DNA of 64,000 nucleotides from Aurantimonas aggregata. GTDB taxonomy: Bacteria > Pseudomonadota > Alphaproteobacteria > Rhizobiales > Rhizobiaceae. Numbering within the stretch: position 1 is the stretch's first letter; each line of letters begins with the position of its first letter. Below the pieces are notes generated by a model. The model saw only the letters and a list, made by a program, of their open reading frames with translations. It did no database searches and was not told the origin of the DNA. The translations under genes were made by a program, and so were the position numbers. This document shows, one piece after another, positions 36,173 through 47,092 of the stretch. Location of the stretch: the NCBI RefSeq assembly GCF_010500835.1, contig NZ_JAAAMJ010000013.1, positions 1 to 64,000 on the forward strand, given 5' to 3'.

Positions 36173-37329
36173 CGACGATCGCCTTCGTGGTGGGTGAGCC
36201 CTCGGGCGACCGGATCGGCGCCGACCTGATGCGCGCGCTTCGGGCGGGGGGAGACGTCACCTTCGTCGGGCTCGGCGGCGAGGCGATGCAGGCCGAAGGG
36301 CTCGAAAGTCTCTTCGACATCCACGAACTGTCGATCATCGGCATCGGCGCGATCGTCGCACGCCTGCCACAGCTGGTTCGGCGCCTGTCCCAGACCAGCG
36401 ACTTCATCGTCAAGGCGCGGCCGGACGCGCTGGTGATCATTGACAGCCCGACCTTCTCGCATCGCGTCGCCCAGCGCGTGCGTGCGCGTCTGCCGGATCT
36501 GCCGATCGCCAACTACATCCCGCCGACGATCTGGGCATGGCGCGAGAACCGGGCCGCGAAGATGCGGCCCTATGTGGACCATGCGATCTGCGCGCTACCC
36601 TTCGAGCCGGAGACGATGCTCCGGTTCGGCGGACCGCCCGCTACCTATGTCGGCCATCCGCTGATGAGCGATCCGGCGCTTGGCGCGATCATCGCGCGGG
36701 TCGAGGCACCGGGTGCCGATCGCCGTGCGAAGCAGCCACCGACGCTCTTGCTGCTGCCTGGCTCGCGGCGCGGCGAGATCGTCCGCCTGATCGACGATTT
36801 CGGCGACACGTTGCAACGTCTGAGCCAACGCGTGCCGGGCCTGCAGTCGGTGTTGCCGACGCTCGACAGGCATGCACCACTGGTACGGGAGAAGGTCGCA
36901 GGCTGGGCAATCCAGCCGCGCGTCGTCACCGGCGAGGCGGGCAAATGGGAGGCCTTTGCAATGGCCGATGCGGCGCTCGCGGCCTCGGGCACGGTATCGC
37001 TCGAACTCGCACTGGCCGACATCCCGATGGCGCTCACCTATCGCCTCGATCCGGTCGGCTATCGCTTCCGCCACCTGATCACCGCCTGGACTGCGGCGCT
37101 GCCGAACTTCATCGCCGGCCATCCGCTGGTGCCGGAGCATTTTCACGAGATCATCCGGCCAGAGCTTCTCGCCCGTCGACTCGAGCGGCTCATCACCGAG
37201 ACGCCGGAGCGGCACGCCCAGCTCGAGGGCTTCAGCCTGATCCGCGACCGCATGGCGATCGCCGAGGCGCCGGGCGACTCGGCCGCCGCGATCGTCCTCG
37301 ATCTCGTTTCCCGCCGCCGCCGAACATGA
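36169..37329 (+). CDS. lpxB: Lipid-A-disaccharide synthase LpxB
   Basis: GT-B-type glycosyltransferase that joins lipid X to UDP-diacylglucosamine. It begins TIAFVVGEPSGDRIGADLM and has the conserved IDSPTFSHRVAQRVR, NYIPPTIWAWRENRA and LLLPGSRRGEI blocks. The 386-residue length is standard. The ATG at 36169 overlaps the lpxI stop by 4 bases. It is the last gene of the superoperon and ends at a shared terminator. Confidence 0.96.
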   Translation: MTTIAFVVGEPSGDRIGADLMRALRAGGDVTFVGLGGEAMQAEGLESLFDIHELSIIGIGAIVARLPQLVRRLSQTSDFIVKARPDALVIIDSPTFSHRVAQRVRARLPDLPIANYIPPTIWAWRENRAAKMRPYVDHAICALPFEPETMLRFGGPPATYVGHPLMSDPALGAIIARVEAPGADRRAKQPPTLLLLPGSRRGEIVRLIDDFGDTLQRLSQRVPGLQSVLPTLDRHAPLVREKVAGWAIQPRVVTGEAGKWEAFAMADAALAASGTVSLELALADIPMALTYRLDPVGYRFRHLITAWTAALPNFIAGHPLVPEHFHEIIRPELLARRLERLITETPERHAQLEGFSLIRDRMAIAEAPGDSAAAIVLDLVSRRRRT

Positions 37330-37359
37330 AAACGGGCGCCGCGGCGCCCGTCATTTTCA
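37328..37359. terminator. Bidirectional terminator between lpxB and gltA
   Basis: A perfect 9-bp stem ACGGGCGCC (37332-37340) / GGCGCCCGT (37343-37351) is flanked by an A-rich run on the left and CATTTTC on the right. It can serve the convergent lpxB and gltA transcripts. Confidence 0.82.
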
Positions 37360-37383
37360 TTCCCGTCCGATACCCGGCCAGGT

Positions 37384-38673
37384 TCAGCGGCCGTCGACCG
37401 GCACGTAGTCGCGCAAAGGCGCGCCGGTGTAGAGCTGGCGGGGACGACCGATGCGCTGGTTCGGATCCTCGATCATTTCCTTCCACTGGGCGATCCAGCC
37501 GACGGTCCGCGCCACGGCGAACAGCACGGTGAACATCGCGGTGGGGAAGCCGAGCGCCTTCAGCGTGATGCCCGAATAGAAGTCGACATTCGGATAGAGC
37601 TTCTTCTCGATGAAGTACTCGTCGGTCAGCGCGATGCGCTCGAGCTCCATCGCGACTTCCAGCAGCGGATCGTCCTTGATGCCGAGCTCGTCGAGCACTT
37701 CGTGGCAGGTCTGCTGCATGATCTTGGCGCGCGGATCGTAGTTCTTGTAGACGCGGTGGCCGAAGCCCATCAGGCGGAACGGGTCGTTCTTGTCCTTGGC
37801 GCGGGCGATGAACTCCGGAATCCGGTCGGCCGTGCCGATTTCCGTCAGCATGTTGAGCGCAGCCTCGTTGGCGCCGCCATGCGCCGGGCCCCAGAGGCAG
37901 GCAATGCCGGCCGCGACGCAGGCAAACGGGTTGGCACCCGAGGATCCGGCCAGACGCACGGTCGACGTCGAAGCGTTCTGCTCGTGATCGGCGTGGAGGA
38001 TGAAGATCCGGTCCATCGCCCGCGCCAGCACCGGATTGATCCGGTAGGGCTCGCACGGCACCGCGAAGCACATGTGCAGGAAGTTCTCGGCATAGGCGAG
38101 GTCGTTGCGGGGATAAACGAACGGCTGGCCGATATGGTATTTGTAAGCCATTGCCGCGATGGTCGGCATCTTGGCGATCATCCGCAGGCTGGCCACCATG
38201 CGCTGATGCGGATCGGCGATGTCGGTGGAGTCGTGGTAGAACGCCGACAACGCGCCGACGGAGCCGACCATGACGGCCATCGGATGGGCGTCGCGCCGAA
38301 AGCCGGTGTAGAAGCGGCTCATCTGCTCGTGGATCATCGTATGCCGCGTCACGCGGTAGACGAAGTCTTCCTTCTCTCGCGCCGTCGGCAGTTCGCCGTA
38401 GAGCAGCAGGTAGCAGGTTTCGAGGAAGTCGCCCCGCTCGGCAAGCTGATCGATCGGGTAGCCGCGGTGCAGAAGCACGCCCTCGTCGCCGTCGATGTAG
38501 GTGATCTTGGATTCACATGACGCCGTCGACGAGAAGCCCGGATCGTAGGTGAACAGGCCTGTCTTCTTGTAGAGCGACGTGACGTCGACGACGTCCGGAC
38601 CGATCGTCCCGCTGCGAAGCTCCAGATCCGCCTCCGTTTCGCCCACGATGATTCTCGAAGACTGTTCCGTCAT
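37384..38673 (-). CDS. gltA: Citrate synthase (type II)
   Basis: Condenses acetyl-CoA with oxaloacetate at the entry of the TCA cycle. The 429-residue length and N-terminal extension are those of the hexameric, NADH-sensitive type. Catalytic blocks are present: [15 protein letters not shown] (first His), [13 protein letters not shown] (second His) and [10 protein letters not shown] (Asp). It is transcribed from its own 150-base upstream region, after gltX on the same strand. Confidence 0.98.
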   Translation of the reverse strand: MTEQSSRIIVGETEADLELRSGTIGPDVVDVTSLYKKTGLFTYDPGFSSTASCESKITYIDGDEGVLLHRGYPIDQLAERGDFLETCYLLLYGELPTAREKEDFVYRVTRHTMIHEQMSRFYTGFRRDAHPMAVMVGSVGALSAFYHDSTDIADPHQRMVASLRMIAKMPTIAAMAYKYHIGQPFVYPRNDLAYAENFLHMCFAVPCEPYRINPVLARAMDRIFILHADHEQNASTSTVRLAGSSGANPFACVAAGIACLWGPAHGGANEAALNMLTEIGTADRIPEFIARAKDKNDPFRLMGFGHRVYKNYDPRAKIMQQTCHEVLDELGIKDDPLLEVAMELERIALTDEYFIEKKLYPNVDFYSGITLKALGFPTAMFTVLFAVARTVGWIAQWKEMIEDPNQRIGRPRQLYTGAPLRDYVPVDGR

Positions 38674-38822
38674 GCGTTTCCCCTTCCAAAAGCGGCGGCA
38701 GGTTTACCCTTCGCAGCGCACAAGGTTTGCTCAGACCCCTGCCTACTCCAAAGCCACTGAGGCCACAAGTTGTCGGAAAGAAGCATGCTGCGTCGCGAAA
38801 TGAGACCCCTTGTAAGTGGGCC

Positions 38823-40241
38823 TTAGTTTGCCTGATCCGATAGCCGCCCAAGCGATTCGTCGCGGCCGAGGACCGCCAGAACGTCGAAAACACCGGGGGA
38901 CGTGGTGCGTCCCGTGAGGGCCGCGCGCAGCGGCTGGGCGACCTTTCCGAGCTTCAGCCCTTCGGCCTCCGCATAGTCTCGGACCACGACTTCGAGGTCC
39001 TCGGCGGTCCAGTTTGCCGCCTCGAACCTGGTCATTATGGCGGCGACAATGTCACGGCCGCCGTCGTCGAGAATCGCCGCGGCCTTTTCCTCGAGCGGCA
39101 GGGGCCGTGACGCGAAGAGGTAGGCGGTGCTCTCGGTCAACTCGACCAGCGTCTTGGCGCGCTCCTTCAGCCCCGGCATGGCGGCCGACAGCTTGGCGCG
39201 GATTTCGGCGTCGGGATGCGACTTCAGGATGGCACCGTTCGGCAGGAAATCCCGTTCGGTCATCAGCATCTCGACCAGATCGGCATCGTCCGTCCGGCGG
39301 ATCCAGTGGCCGTTGAGCGCTTCGAACTTGGCGAAGTCGAAGCGCGCCGCGCCCTTGTTGATCTCGTCGACGTCGAACCAGGCGATCATGTCCTCCGTCG
39401 AGATGATCTCCTCGTCGCCATGGCTCCAGCCGAGCCGGACGAGATAATTGCGCAGTGCGACCGGCAGGTAGCCCATCGACCGGTAGGCTTCGATGCCGAG
39501 CGCGCCGTGGCGCTTCGACAGTTTGGCGCCGTCGGAGCCGTGGATCAGCGGAATATGGGCCATGACCGGGACGTCCCAGCCGAGCGCCCGGTAGATTAGC
39601 GTCTGGCGCCCGGCATTCGTCAGGTGGTCGTCGCCTCGGATGATGTGGGTGACGCCCATGTCGTGGTCGTCGATCACCACGGCGAGCATGTAGGTCGGGT
39701 TGCCGTCGGAGCGCAGCAGGACGAAATCGTCGAGATCCTTGTTCGGAAACCGGATCTGGCCCTGGACCTTGTCGTCGACGATCGTCTCGCCCTCGAGCGG
39801 CGCCCGCAGGCGGATCACCGGCTTGACCCCCGCAGGCGCCTCCGAGGGGTCGCGATCGCGCCAGCGGCCGTCATAGCGCGGTGGGCGTTTCTCGGCTCGT
39901 GCGCGCTCGCGCATCTCCTCGAGCTCGGCCTGGGAGGCGTAGCAGCGATAGGCCTGGCCGGCTTCGAGCAGCTGCTCGACGACCTCGCGATGCCGCTCGG
40001 CCCGCTCGAACTGCGACACCGGCGGTTCGTCGGCCGCCAGTCCCATCCATTCCAGCCCCTCGATGATCGCCTGGACCGCCGGCTCGGTCGAGCGCTCGCG
40101 GTCGGTATCCTCGATGCGCAGCAGCATCTTGCCGCCCTTGGCGCGCGCATAGAGCCAGTTGAACAGCGCCGTGCGCGCTCCCCCGATGTGAAGGAAGCCG
40201 GTCGGCGAGGGGGCAAAACGGGTAACGACGGCTTGCGCCAT
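38823..40241 (-). CDS. gltX: Glutamate--tRNA ligase
   Basis: Class I aminoacyl-tRNA synthetase that charges tRNA-Glu. The HIGH motif appears as FLHIGGART near the N-terminus and the KMSKS motif as AKLSKRHGA. The anticodon-binding helical domain fills the last ~150 residues. The 472-residue product starts at ATG 40241; codons further upstream are in frame but overlap the divergent comEC promoter region and do not match the family. Confidence 0.97.
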   Translation of the reverse strand: MAQAVVTRFAPSPTGFLHIGGARTALFNWLYARAKGGKMLLRIEDTDRERSTEPAVQAIIEGLEWMGLAADEPPVSQFERAERHREVVEQLLEAGQAYRCYASQAELEEMRERARAEKRPPRYDGRWRDRDPSEAPAGVKPVIRLRAPLEGETIVDDKVQGQIRFPNKDLDDFVLLRSDGNPTYMLAVVIDDHDMGVTHIIRGDDHLTNAGRQTLIYRALGWDVPVMAHIPLIHGSDGAKLSKRHGALGIEAYRSMGYLPVALRNYLVRLGWSHGDEEIISTEDMIAWFDVDEINKGAARFDFAKFEALNGHWIRRTDDADLVEMLMTERDFLPNGAILKSHPDAEIRAKLSAAMPGLKERAKTLVELTESTAYLFASRPLPLEEKAAAILDDGGRDIVAAIMTRFEAANWTAEDLEVVVRDYAEAEGLKLGKVAQPLRAALTGRTTSPGVFDVLAVLGRDESLGRLSDQAN

Positions 40242-40344
40242 GGTCTCTCCGATCAAGCAGAAAATGGGATCGCGTTCGATATCGCATTCGCGTCGCGGCT
40301 GTGTAGCATAGGCGAGGGCTGAGACAAGGCGACGGAGCAGCTCG

Positions 40345-42765
40345 ATGGAAGCCACCGCGGACCGGGACACGCCGCAGACTGCGCCCAGCTCCGACGGCCG
40401 CGCCTGGACTTCGGCCCGATTGCCGCGATGGCGCCGTGCAGCGTCCGACGCCATTCCCGGCTGGCTCGTCGCACAATTGGAGGCGGAGACCCGCGCCCGC
40501 GCCGGCTTCCATCTTGTGCCGATCGCACTGATCGCCGGCATTGTGCTCGTTCACGCACTCGGGTGGCGACCTTCGCTTCTCCTCGCCTTCGGCACCAGCG
40601 CGATCCTGCTCCTGGTCGCCTGGTGCTTCGACGGGCGCCCGCTCTTGCGCGGTGCGCTTTTCGTCGCGGGCATGGGCATGGCAGGCGCCGGCCTGGCCTC
40701 GAGCGAGATCACGCGGACCGCGACGACGATCTTTTCCGGCGAGGCAACGGTGCGCATCGTCGGAACGGTCGTCGCCCGGGAACGTGACGATCGCGGCCGC
40801 TATCGCTACATGATCGACGTCGTTGCGACCGACCGGCCGGTGCTGTCGCGCCCGCCCGAGCGCGTGCGGATCCTTGTGGGCAGCCGCCACCAGCCGATCG
40901 CGCCCGGCGAGACCTATGCCGGGCTCGTGCGGCTGCGGCCGCCTTCCGGGCCGGCCTATCCGGGCAGCCACGACTTCGCGTTCCAGCCCTTCTTTGCCGG
41001 GCTCGGCGCCTATGGTTTCGGCCTCGGGGCGCCGGACGGCGTGGTGGGCGCCGCTCTCCCAGAGCCCGTCCCTGGGTTCGTCGAACGCATCCGCACGGAG
41101 CTGGCGCTGGTCCGCCTCTCGATGACCGAGCGCATCCAGGACACGATCGGCGGACCCGCCGGCGCCATCGCGGCCGCCTTGATCACCGGCGAGCGCGCCG
41201 CCATCCCCGAAGACTCGGAGGAGTGGCTGCGCAGCACCGGCCTTGCCCATGTCCTGTCGATCTCCGGGCTGCACATGGCGATCGTCGCGGGCTTCGCCCT
41301 CGTGCTGGTCCGATCGATCCTGGCGCTGATCGCCCCGGTGGCGCTGCGGTTGCCGACCAAGAAGATCGCCGCCGTCGCCGCGCTGGCCGTTGCGACGTTC
41401 TATCTGGGCATATCCGGCGCCAACGTCGCGACGCAACGCGCCTATGTCATGATGGCGGTGATGCTGCTGGCCGTGCTGTTCGACAGGCCGGCGCTCACCC
41501 TGCGCAACCTGTCGATCGCGGCAATCGTCGTCGTGGCACTCCGCCCGCACGCGGTCATGACGGCGAGCTTCCAGATGAGCTTTGCCGCGACGGCGGCACT
41601 GATCGGCGGCTATGCGGCGTGGAATTCGTGGCAACGGCGCCGCGGCCAGGCCGTCGCGCCGCGCAAGGGCGGGATCGGGCGCGTCGTGCTGGTTGGGCTT
41701 GTGGCAATCATTGCCACATCCCTCTTCGCCGGCACGGCCACGGCACCTTATTCGGCCTACCATTTTCACCGTATGGCGCTGTTCGGCTTCGTCGCCAACC
41801 TCCTGACCATGCCGCTCTTCAGCTTCTGGATCATGCCCCTGGCACTGATCGGCGCGCTGCTGATGCCGCTTGGCCTCGACGGCTTGTTCCTGCAACTGAT
41901 GGGCGCCGGCGTTTCGCTGGTGCTGGACATCGCCTACGAGGTCCATGTTCGCCTGCCGGACCGCGGCGTCGGTCTGATGACGGCGGAGGGCTTGCTGCTG
42001 CTCACCGCGGCGATCCTTGCCGGCTCGTTCTTCACGAGCGGTCTCAGATGGCTGGCGGTGCCGCTGGCGGCATTCGGTCTCTTACTGTTCCCCGACCGTT
42101 CACCGCTGCCCGAACTCCTGGTTTTCGAGGACGGCAAGGAGCTGGCGACGGTCGGCGAGGCCGGGGATCTCGCTTTCCTCCGCGAGCTGCCGAACGACTT
42201 CGTAGCCGAGCAATGGGAGCGAGCCTTCACGCCGCATATCCGGCCCAGCAGCGCCGGACGAATCCGGCTGCCGGCCGAGTGTGCCGAGGGCTACTGCCGC
42301 TTTGTGACTCGCAGCGGCATGAGGATCGCGTGGACGAATGACTACGAAAAGACCGGAAAGGCCTGCGACGAAGCCGATGTCGCGATCGTCGCCCGGGCGA
42401 TCCGGCTGACAAGATGCCGGTCAGGCGCGGCGCTTGTCACCCTGCGGACGCTGCGCCGGAGCGGCTCGCTGGCCGTCAGCACAGACCCAGCGACGGCAAG
42501 ACCCGTCATCGCGAGGTCGATCGCCGAGCCGTTCGTCGAGTGGAACAGCCACCGGGCTGCGCCCTGGCCGGAATACTGGCGAAAGCCGGTGGAGGAAGAA
42601 GCGGTGGCGGGAGAGGGAACCGATGCCGTCGCGACGCCAATACCCCCGACGCCACCGGCCGTCGATGCGCCGAATCCTCCGGCGGTGACACAACCACCGG
42701 ACATCGCGTCGCCCCTGTCAGATGCGGTGAAAGGCTTCGCCGCGCCGGCGGGTGCTCAGGAATAG
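40345..42765 (+). CDS. comEC: ComEC/Rec2 family competence protein
   Basis: An 806-residue polytopic inner-membrane protein of the ComEC family, which forms the channel for single-stranded DNA uptake in transformable bacteria. It has an N-terminal OB-fold/DUF4131 region (about 100-220), the Competence domain with about ten helices ([20 protein letters not shown]) and a soluble C-terminal part. The latter lacks a recognisable full metallo-beta-lactamase motif set, as usual in alphaproteobacterial versions. A Pro/Ala-rich tail ends the protein. Its last 10 bases overlap the end of convergent lexA. Natural competence is not proven by this gene alone. Confidence 0.92.
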   Translation: MEATADRDTPQTAPSSDGRAWTSARLPRWRRAASDAIPGWLVAQLEAETRARAGFHLVPIALIAGIVLVHALGWRPSLLLAFGTSAILLLVAWCFDGRPLLRGALFVAGMGMAGAGLASSEITRTATTIFSGEATVRIVGTVVARERDDRGRYRYMIDVVATDRPVLSRPPERVRILVGSRHQPIAPGETYAGLVRLRPPSGPAYPGSHDFAFQPFFAGLGAYGFGLGAPDGVVGAALPEPVPGFVERIRTELALVRLSMTERIQDTIGGPAGAIAAALITGERAAIPEDSEEWLRSTGLAHVLSISGLHMAIVAGFALVLVRSILALIAPVALRLPTKKIAAVAALAVATFYLGISGANVATQRAYVMMAVMLLAVLFDRPALTLRNLSIAAIVVVALRPHAVMTASFQMSFAATAALIGGYAAWNSWQRRRGQAVAPRKGGIGRVVLVGLVAIIATSLFAGTATAPYSAYHFHRMALFGFVANLLTMPLFSFWIMPLALIGALLMPLGLDGLFLQLMGAGVSLVLDIAYEVHVRLPDRGVGLMTAEGLLLLTAAILAGSFFTSGLRWLAVPLAAFGLLLFPDRSPLPELLVFEDGKELATVGEAGDLAFLRELPNDFVAEQWERAFTPHIRPSSAGRIRLPAECAEGYCRFVTRSGMRIAWTNDYEKTGKACDEADVAIVARAIRLTRCRSGAALVTLRTLRRSGSLAVSTDPATARPVIARSIAEPFVEWNSHRAAPWPEYWRKPVEEEAVAGEGTDAVATPIPPTPPAVDAPNPPAVTQPPDIASPLSDAVKGFAAPAGAQE

Positions 42766-43487
42766 CGCCGGATCAGGCCGACGAGCTTGCCCTGCACCTT
42801 GACCCGGTCGGCGCCGAAGATCCGCGTCTCGTAGGCAGGGTTGGCGGCCTCCAGCGCGATCGTGTCGCCGCGGCGCCGGAAGCGCTTGAGCGTCGCTTCC
42901 TCGTCATCGACCAGCGCCACGACGATCTCGCCGGGCGCCGCCGTATCCGAGCGCCGGATCACCACGGTATCGCCGTCGAGAATGCCGGCCTCGACCATCG
43001 AATCGCCCTTCACCTCTAGAGCGTAGTGCTCGCCGCTGCCGATCATGTCCGGCGGCAGCGACAGCGAATGGGTGTTGTGCTGGATGGCGGAGATCGGGAC
43101 GCCGGCGGCGATCCGGCCCATGACCGGGATCGAGATCATCGCATCGCTGGAGCCTCTGCCCTGCGGGCTGCGTGCCGGCTCTGCGGGCTTCTGCGCCGTC
43201 GCGCCGCGTCCCTCGATGACGCTCGGGCGGAAGCCGGGACGGCCGACGGGAGCGGTCGAGGCTGCCTGCATCGATTCGGGCAGGCGCAGTACCTCGAGCG
43301 CCCGCGCCCGGTTCGGCAGGCGGCGGATGAAGCCGCGCTCCTCGAGCGCTGTAATCAGCCGGTGAATCCCGGATTTCGACCGGAGATCCAGCGCGTCCTT
43401 CATTTCGTCGAAGGAAGGCGGCACCCCGGTCTCCTTCAGCCGTCCGTTGATGAACACCAGAAGGTCGTGCTGCTTGCGCGTCAGCAT
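42756..43487 (-). CDS. lexA: SOS response repressor LexA
   Basis: LexA represses DNA-damage genes and cleaves itself with RecA filaments. The N-terminal winged HTH (about 1-70) is followed by a long linker and the S24 latent protease domain. The scissile Ala128-Gly129 (RIAAGVPI), catalytic Ser163 (GDSMVEAG) and Lys201 (ATLKRF) are all present. At 243 residues it is longer than the E. coli protein because of the linker, as is typical of alphaproteobacteria. A matching SOS box lies upstream. Confidence 0.97.
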   Translation of the reverse strand: MLTRKQHDLLVFINGRLKETGVPPSFDEMKDALDLRSKSGIHRLITALEERGFIRRLPNRARALEVLRLPESMQAASTAPVGRPGFRPSVIEGRGATAQKPAEPARSPQGRGSSDAMISIPVMGRIAAGVPISAIQHNTHSLSLPPDMIGSGEHYALEVKGDSMVEAGILDGDTVVIRRSDTAAPGEIVVALVDDEEATLKRFRRRGDTIALEAANPAYETRIFGADRVKVQGKLVGLIRRYS

Positions 43488-43527
43488 CAGGGCGACTCCT
43501 TAAAACAAAACCTGAACAAAGCTATCT

Positions 43528-43542
43528 GTTCTAGTTGTGTTC
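43528..43542 (-). promoter_or_regulatory. lexA: LexA binding site (SOS box) of lexA
   Basis: GTTCTAGTTGTGTTC on the plus strand: GTTC-N7-GTTC, the alphaproteobacterial SOS box. It lies 41-55 bases upstream of the lexA ATG (43487) and just after the moeA stop, so it should mediate autoregulation of lexA. Confidence 0.88.
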
Positions 43543-43552
43543 TGCAAGCCCG

Positions 43553-44764
43553 TCAGTCCAGCGGAACATAGCGGCACGGCTCGCCCGCAGCCGCTGGCGG
43601 CGCCTGCGGCGCGCGCATCAAAAGGCCCTGGGCATGGGCGTAGATGGACAGCAGCGAGGAGTCCTGGCGCGGCAGCGGCGTGACTGTCGCGATGCCGTCG
43701 TCGTCGATCACGACGACCGAGCGGACGAAATCCGTCCGCTCGCCGTTTTCCGGCACTGCCGCGCCGAGGACGCCATGTCGGTAAAGCGGGCGCACGGGCC
43801 GTCCGGCGAGCCGGGAGACCAGCGGCACGAGGAACAGCATCGCCGCGACCATCGAGGAAGCCGGGTTGCCTGGCAGGCCGACGATGCGCGTGTCGTGCAG
43901 GCGCCCCGCCATCAGTGGCTTGCCTGGCCGCATCGCGACCTTCCAGAAATCCAGCGCGACGCCGCGCTCGGCGAAGACCGCGCCGACGAGATCGTGGTCG
44001 CCCACCGACGCGCCGCCGATCGTGACGAAGATGTCGGCCCCCTCCGCCAGCGCCTTATCGAGACGCGCGGCGATCGCTGTCTTGTCATCCGGGGCGATGC
44101 CGTAGTCGAGCGCCTCACCTCCCGCCGCCGAGACCATCGCCGCAACGCCGAAGCCGTTGGACGCGACGATCTGGGCGGGTCCGGGGGCGACGCCGGGCAG
44201 CACGAGTTCGTCGCCGGTGGCGAGCACCGCGACGCGCGGGCGCTGGCGGACCGTCAGCGTCGGGTGCCCGCCGCTCGCGGCAAGCGCAATCGCGCCCGGC
44301 GACAGCAGGCAACCGCCCGGCAGCAGCGTGTCCCCCTCGCCAAAGTCGATGCCGGCGAACCGGACGTGCTGCCGCTCGGACACCGTCGCGCCGGGCAGGA
44401 TTCGGCCCGCCCCGTCGACCGTGGCGTCTTCCTGGATGAGGATCGCGTCGGCGCCTTCCGGAACCGGGGCGCCGGTGAAAATCCGGACCGTCTCCCCGGC
44501 GCCGGCCGTGCCGCCGAAAGCGCGACCAGCGGCGGCTTCGCCGATGAGGCGGAGCGGCGTTGGCCCAGCGGCGAGATCGGCCGACCGCACGGCATAGCCG
44601 TCCATGGCCGAGGCATCGAAGGACGGTTGAGTGCGGCGCGCGACGATGTCGCTGGCGAGCACCCGTCCCGCCGCCTCGCTCAGCGTCAACTCCTCCGTCC
44701 GAGCGATGGGTGCGGCGTCCTGCAGGATCAGCCGATAGGCCGCATCGACGGAGATGAGGCTCAT
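43553..44764 (-). CDS. moeA: Molybdopterin molybdenumtransferase MoeA
   Basis: MoeA inserts molybdate into adenylated molybdopterin. The 403-residue protein has the four MoeA domains; recognisable are [12 protein letters not shown] in the first part and the [13 protein letters not shown] and MRPGKPL motifs in domain 3 (MoaB/Mog fold). Its ATG at 44764 overlaps the moaC stop by 4 bases. It is the last gene of the trpD-trpC-moaC-moeA run, with lexA next but separately controlled. Confidence 0.96.
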   Translation of the reverse strand: MSLISVDAAYRLILQDAAPIARTEELTLSEAAGRVLASDIVARRTQPSFDASAMDGYAVRSADLAAGPTPLRLIGEAAAGRAFGGTAGAGETVRIFTGAPVPEGADAILIQEDATVDGAGRILPGATVSERQHVRFAGIDFGEGDTLLPGGCLLSPGAIALAASGGHPTLTVRQRPRVAVLATGDELVLPGVAPGPAQIVASNGFGVAAMVSAAGGEALDYGIAPDDKTAIAARLDKALAEGADIFVTIGGASVGDHDLVGAVFAERGVALDFWKVAMRPGKPLMAGRLHDTRIVGLPGNPASSMVAAMLFLVPLVSRLAGRPVRPLYRHGVLGAAVPENGERTDFVRSVVVIDDDGIATVTPLPRQDSSLLSIYAHAQGLLMRAPQAPPAAAGEPCRYVPLD

Positions 44765-45252
44765 GGCCCCGTGGCCACCCAGTCGCCGGATCGGCCGCCG
44801 GACTTCGACAGGAGCCGGATACCGGTCAGTGCCATCGAGCGGTCCACCGCCTTGGCCATGTCGTAGATCGTCAGGCACGCGATCGAGACGGCGGTCAGCG
44901 CCTCCATCTCGACGCCGGTGCGGCCGCCGACCCGAACAGTCGCGGTCACGCGAAGGCCGGGAAGCGCCGGCTCAGCCTCGATCTCAACCGCGACCTTGTC
45001 GATCAGCAGCGGATGGCAGAGCGGAATCAGCTCGTGCGTCCGCTTGGCGGCCATGATCCCGGCGATCCGGGCGACGGCGATCACGTCGCCCTTCTTCGCC
45101 TGGCCGGAAAGGATCAGTTCGAGCGTCGCCGGCTCCATGAGCACCAGGCCCTCGGCCACGGCGACCCGAACCGTGGCCTCCTTGTCGCCGACATCGACCA
45201 TCGCGGCCGCGCCGGAGGCGTCGAGATGGGTGAGGCGGGGCTCCTCGCTCAC
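44761..45252 (-). CDS. moaC: Cyclic pyranopterin monophosphate synthase MoaC
   Basis: MoaC converts 3',8-cyclo-7,8-dihydro-GTP to cyclic pyranopterin monophosphate, the first intermediate of molybdenum cofactor. The 163-residue protein has [18 protein letters not shown], the catalytic-site block [13 protein letters not shown] and the [19 protein letters not shown] segment (19 residues). A GTG at 45252 overlaps the trpC stop (GTGA), and its end overlaps moeA. MoaA, its partner, is not in this window. Confidence 0.97.
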   Translation of the reverse strand: MSEEPRLTHLDASGAAAMVDVGDKEATVRVAVAEGLVLMEPATLELILSGQAKKGDVIAVARIAGIMAAKRTHELIPLCHPLLIDKVAVEIEAEPALPGLRVTATVRVGGRTGVEMEALTAVSIACLTIYDMAKAVDRSMALTGIRLLSKSGGRSGDWVATGP

Positions 45253-46064
45253 GCGGCGCCCTCCGCGATACGCGGTTTGCCGAGCAAGGCGCGCGTCGCA
45301 GCCTCCACGTCGTGCTGGCGCATCAGGCTTTCGCCGACGAGGAACGTCCGGATGCCGTGATCGGCAAGGCGCAGGCAGTCGGCATGGGTGAAGATGCCGC
45401 TCTCACCGACGAGGATGCGATCGTCCGGCACCAGCCGCGCCAGTCGCTCGGCGGTGTCGAGGCTCGTCTCGAAGGTCCGCAGATTACGATTGTTGACGCC
45501 GATGAGCGGCGAGCGGAGCCGCAGCGCGCGTTCGGTCTCGTCCTCGTCATGCACCTCGACAAGGACGTCGAGCCCGTAGGCCTCGGCTGCAGCCTCGAGA
45601 TCGGCGGCCAGCGAATCGTCCACCGCGGACATGATGATCAGGATCGCGTCGGCGCCCCAGGCTCGTGCCTCCGCCACCTGGTAGGTGTCGTGCATGAAGT
45701 CCTTGCGCAGCGCCGGAAGCGTCGTCGCCGCACGCGCCGCGGTCAGGAACTCCGGGGCGCCCTGAAAGGAAGGAGCATCGGTGAGGACGCTGAGACAGGC
45801 CGCGCCGGCCCGCTCGTAGGCGACGGCGAGGGCAGGCGGGTCGAAATCCTCACGGATCAGCCCCTTTGACGGGCTCGCCTTCTTCACCTCGGCGATCAGC
45901 GCCAGATCGCCGCCGGCGAGCTTCTGCCGGATGGCGTCGACGAAGCCGCGCGGTGGATCGGCCCGTGCCGCCGCCGCTTCGATCTCGGCGAGCGGATGCG
46001 CGCGCTTGGCCGCTTCGATCTCGTCGCGTTTGTAGATCTCGATCTCCCGCAGGATGTCGCTCAT
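45249..46064 (-). CDS. trpC: Indole-3-glycerol phosphate synthase
   Basis: TIM-barrel enzyme of tryptophan synthesis that closes the indole ring. The 271-residue protein carries [40 protein letters not shown] and [11 protein letters not shown], which supply the catalytic Lys, Glu and Asn residues. The ATG at 46064 overlaps the trpD stop by 4 bases. It is monofunctional (no TrpF fusion). Confidence 0.97.
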   Translation of the reverse strand: MSDILREIEIYKRDEIEAAKRAHPLAEIEAAAARADPPRGFVDAIRQKLAGGDLALIAEVKKASPSKGLIREDFDPPALAVAYERAGAACLSVLTDAPSFQGAPEFLTAARAATTLPALRKDFMHDTYQVAEARAWGADAILIIMSAVDDSLAADLEAAAEAYGLDVLVEVHDEDETERALRLRSPLIGVNNRNLRTFETSLDTAERLARLVPDDRILVGESGIFTHADCLRLADHGIRTFLVGESLMRQHDVEAATRALLGKPRIAEGAA

Positions 46065-47092
46065 GGCGTAGCTCCGGCAAAACCCTTCGTGACGGCGACC
46101 AGCCGGTCGAGCGCGGCGCGGGCGCGGCCGCTGTCGATCGCGTCGGCCGCGGCGGCGACGCCGGAAAGAAGATCCTCCGCGGCGCCGGCCATGACCAGGG
46201 CACCGGCGCTGTTGAGGAGTACGATGTCCCGGTAGGCGCCGTGCGTCCCGTCGAGCACGGCCAGGAGCGAAGCCGCGTTGGCCTCGGCATCGCCGCCCCG
46301 CACGTCGGCGATCGTCCAGCGACGCAGTCCTACATCCTCGGGCTCGATGCTGAAGGTGGTGATCGCGCCATTGCTCAGGGCCGCGACGTCGGTACGGCCT
46401 GTGACCGTCATCTCGTCGAGCCCGTCGCCGTGCACGACCCAGGCCGACTCGGCGCCAAGCGCCTGCAGCGTCTCGGCGAGCGGCATCAGCCATTCCGGGG
46501 CGAAGACGCCGAGCAGGAGTTTCCTGACGCCCGCCGGGTTGGACATCGGCCCGAGCAGGTTGAAGATCGTCCGCGTGCCGAGCTCCACCCGGCTTGGCCC
46601 GACGAAGCGCATGGCGGCATGATGCGTCGGCGCGAACATGAAGCCGATGCCGGCTTCCGCAATCGTCCGGGAGATCGCCTCCGGCCGCAACTCGACATTG
46701 ACGCCGAGTGCCGTGAGGACATCGGCGGCGCCGGATCGCGACGACAGCGCGCGATTGCCGTGCTTGGCGACAACGAGGCCGCAGCCGGCCAGGACGAAGG
46801 CCGAGCAGGTGGAGACATTGACGGTCCCGGCCTGGTCGCCACCGGTGCCGACGATGTCGATGGCGCCTTCCGGTGCCGTGACCTTGAGCATGTTGGCACG
46901 CATCACCGACACGGCGCCGGCCATCTCGTCGACGGTCTCGCCGCGCACCCTGAGCGCCATCAGGAACCCGCCGATCTGCGCCGGCGTCGCCTCGCCGGCC
47001 ATCATCACGCCGAAGGCCGCCTCGGCTTCCTCCCGGTCGAGGGATGCGCCGGTCGCGACCTTGGCGAGAAAGGGTTTGAGGGTTGGGCTCAC
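46061..47092 (-). CDS. trpD: Anthranilate phosphoribosyltransferase
   Basis: Second enzyme of tryptophan synthesis, transferring phosphoribose from PRPP to anthranilate. The PRPP loop GTGGD is at residues 82-86, followed by [14 protein letters not shown] and the [20 protein letters not shown] block (20 residues). The length of 343 residues is standard. Its start overlaps the stop of ppiD by 4 bases. The anthranilate synthase subunits are not in this window. Confidence 0.97.
   Translation of the reverse strand: MSPTLKPFLAKVATGASLDREEAEAAFGVMMAGEATPAQIGGFLMALRVRGETVDEMAGAVSVMRANMLKVTAPEGAIDIVGTGGDQAGTVNVSTCSAFVLAGCGLVVAKHGNRALSSRSGAADVLTALGVNVELRPEAISRTIAEAGIGFMFAPTHHAAMRFVGPSRVELGTRTIFNLLGPMSNPAGVRKLLLGVFAPEWLMPLAETLQALGAESAWVVHGDGLDEMTVTGRTDVAALSNGAITTFSIEPEDVGLRRWTIADVRGGDAEANAASLLAVLDGTHGAYRDIVLLNSAGALVMAGAAEDLLSGVAAAADAIDSGRARAALDRLVAVTKGFAGATP

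Noticed and set aside
39871-41946. 691-codon minus-strand frame linking gltX and the complement of comEC
   Set aside because: It lies out of frame with gltX and opposite comEC, both firmly identified; no recognisable domain.
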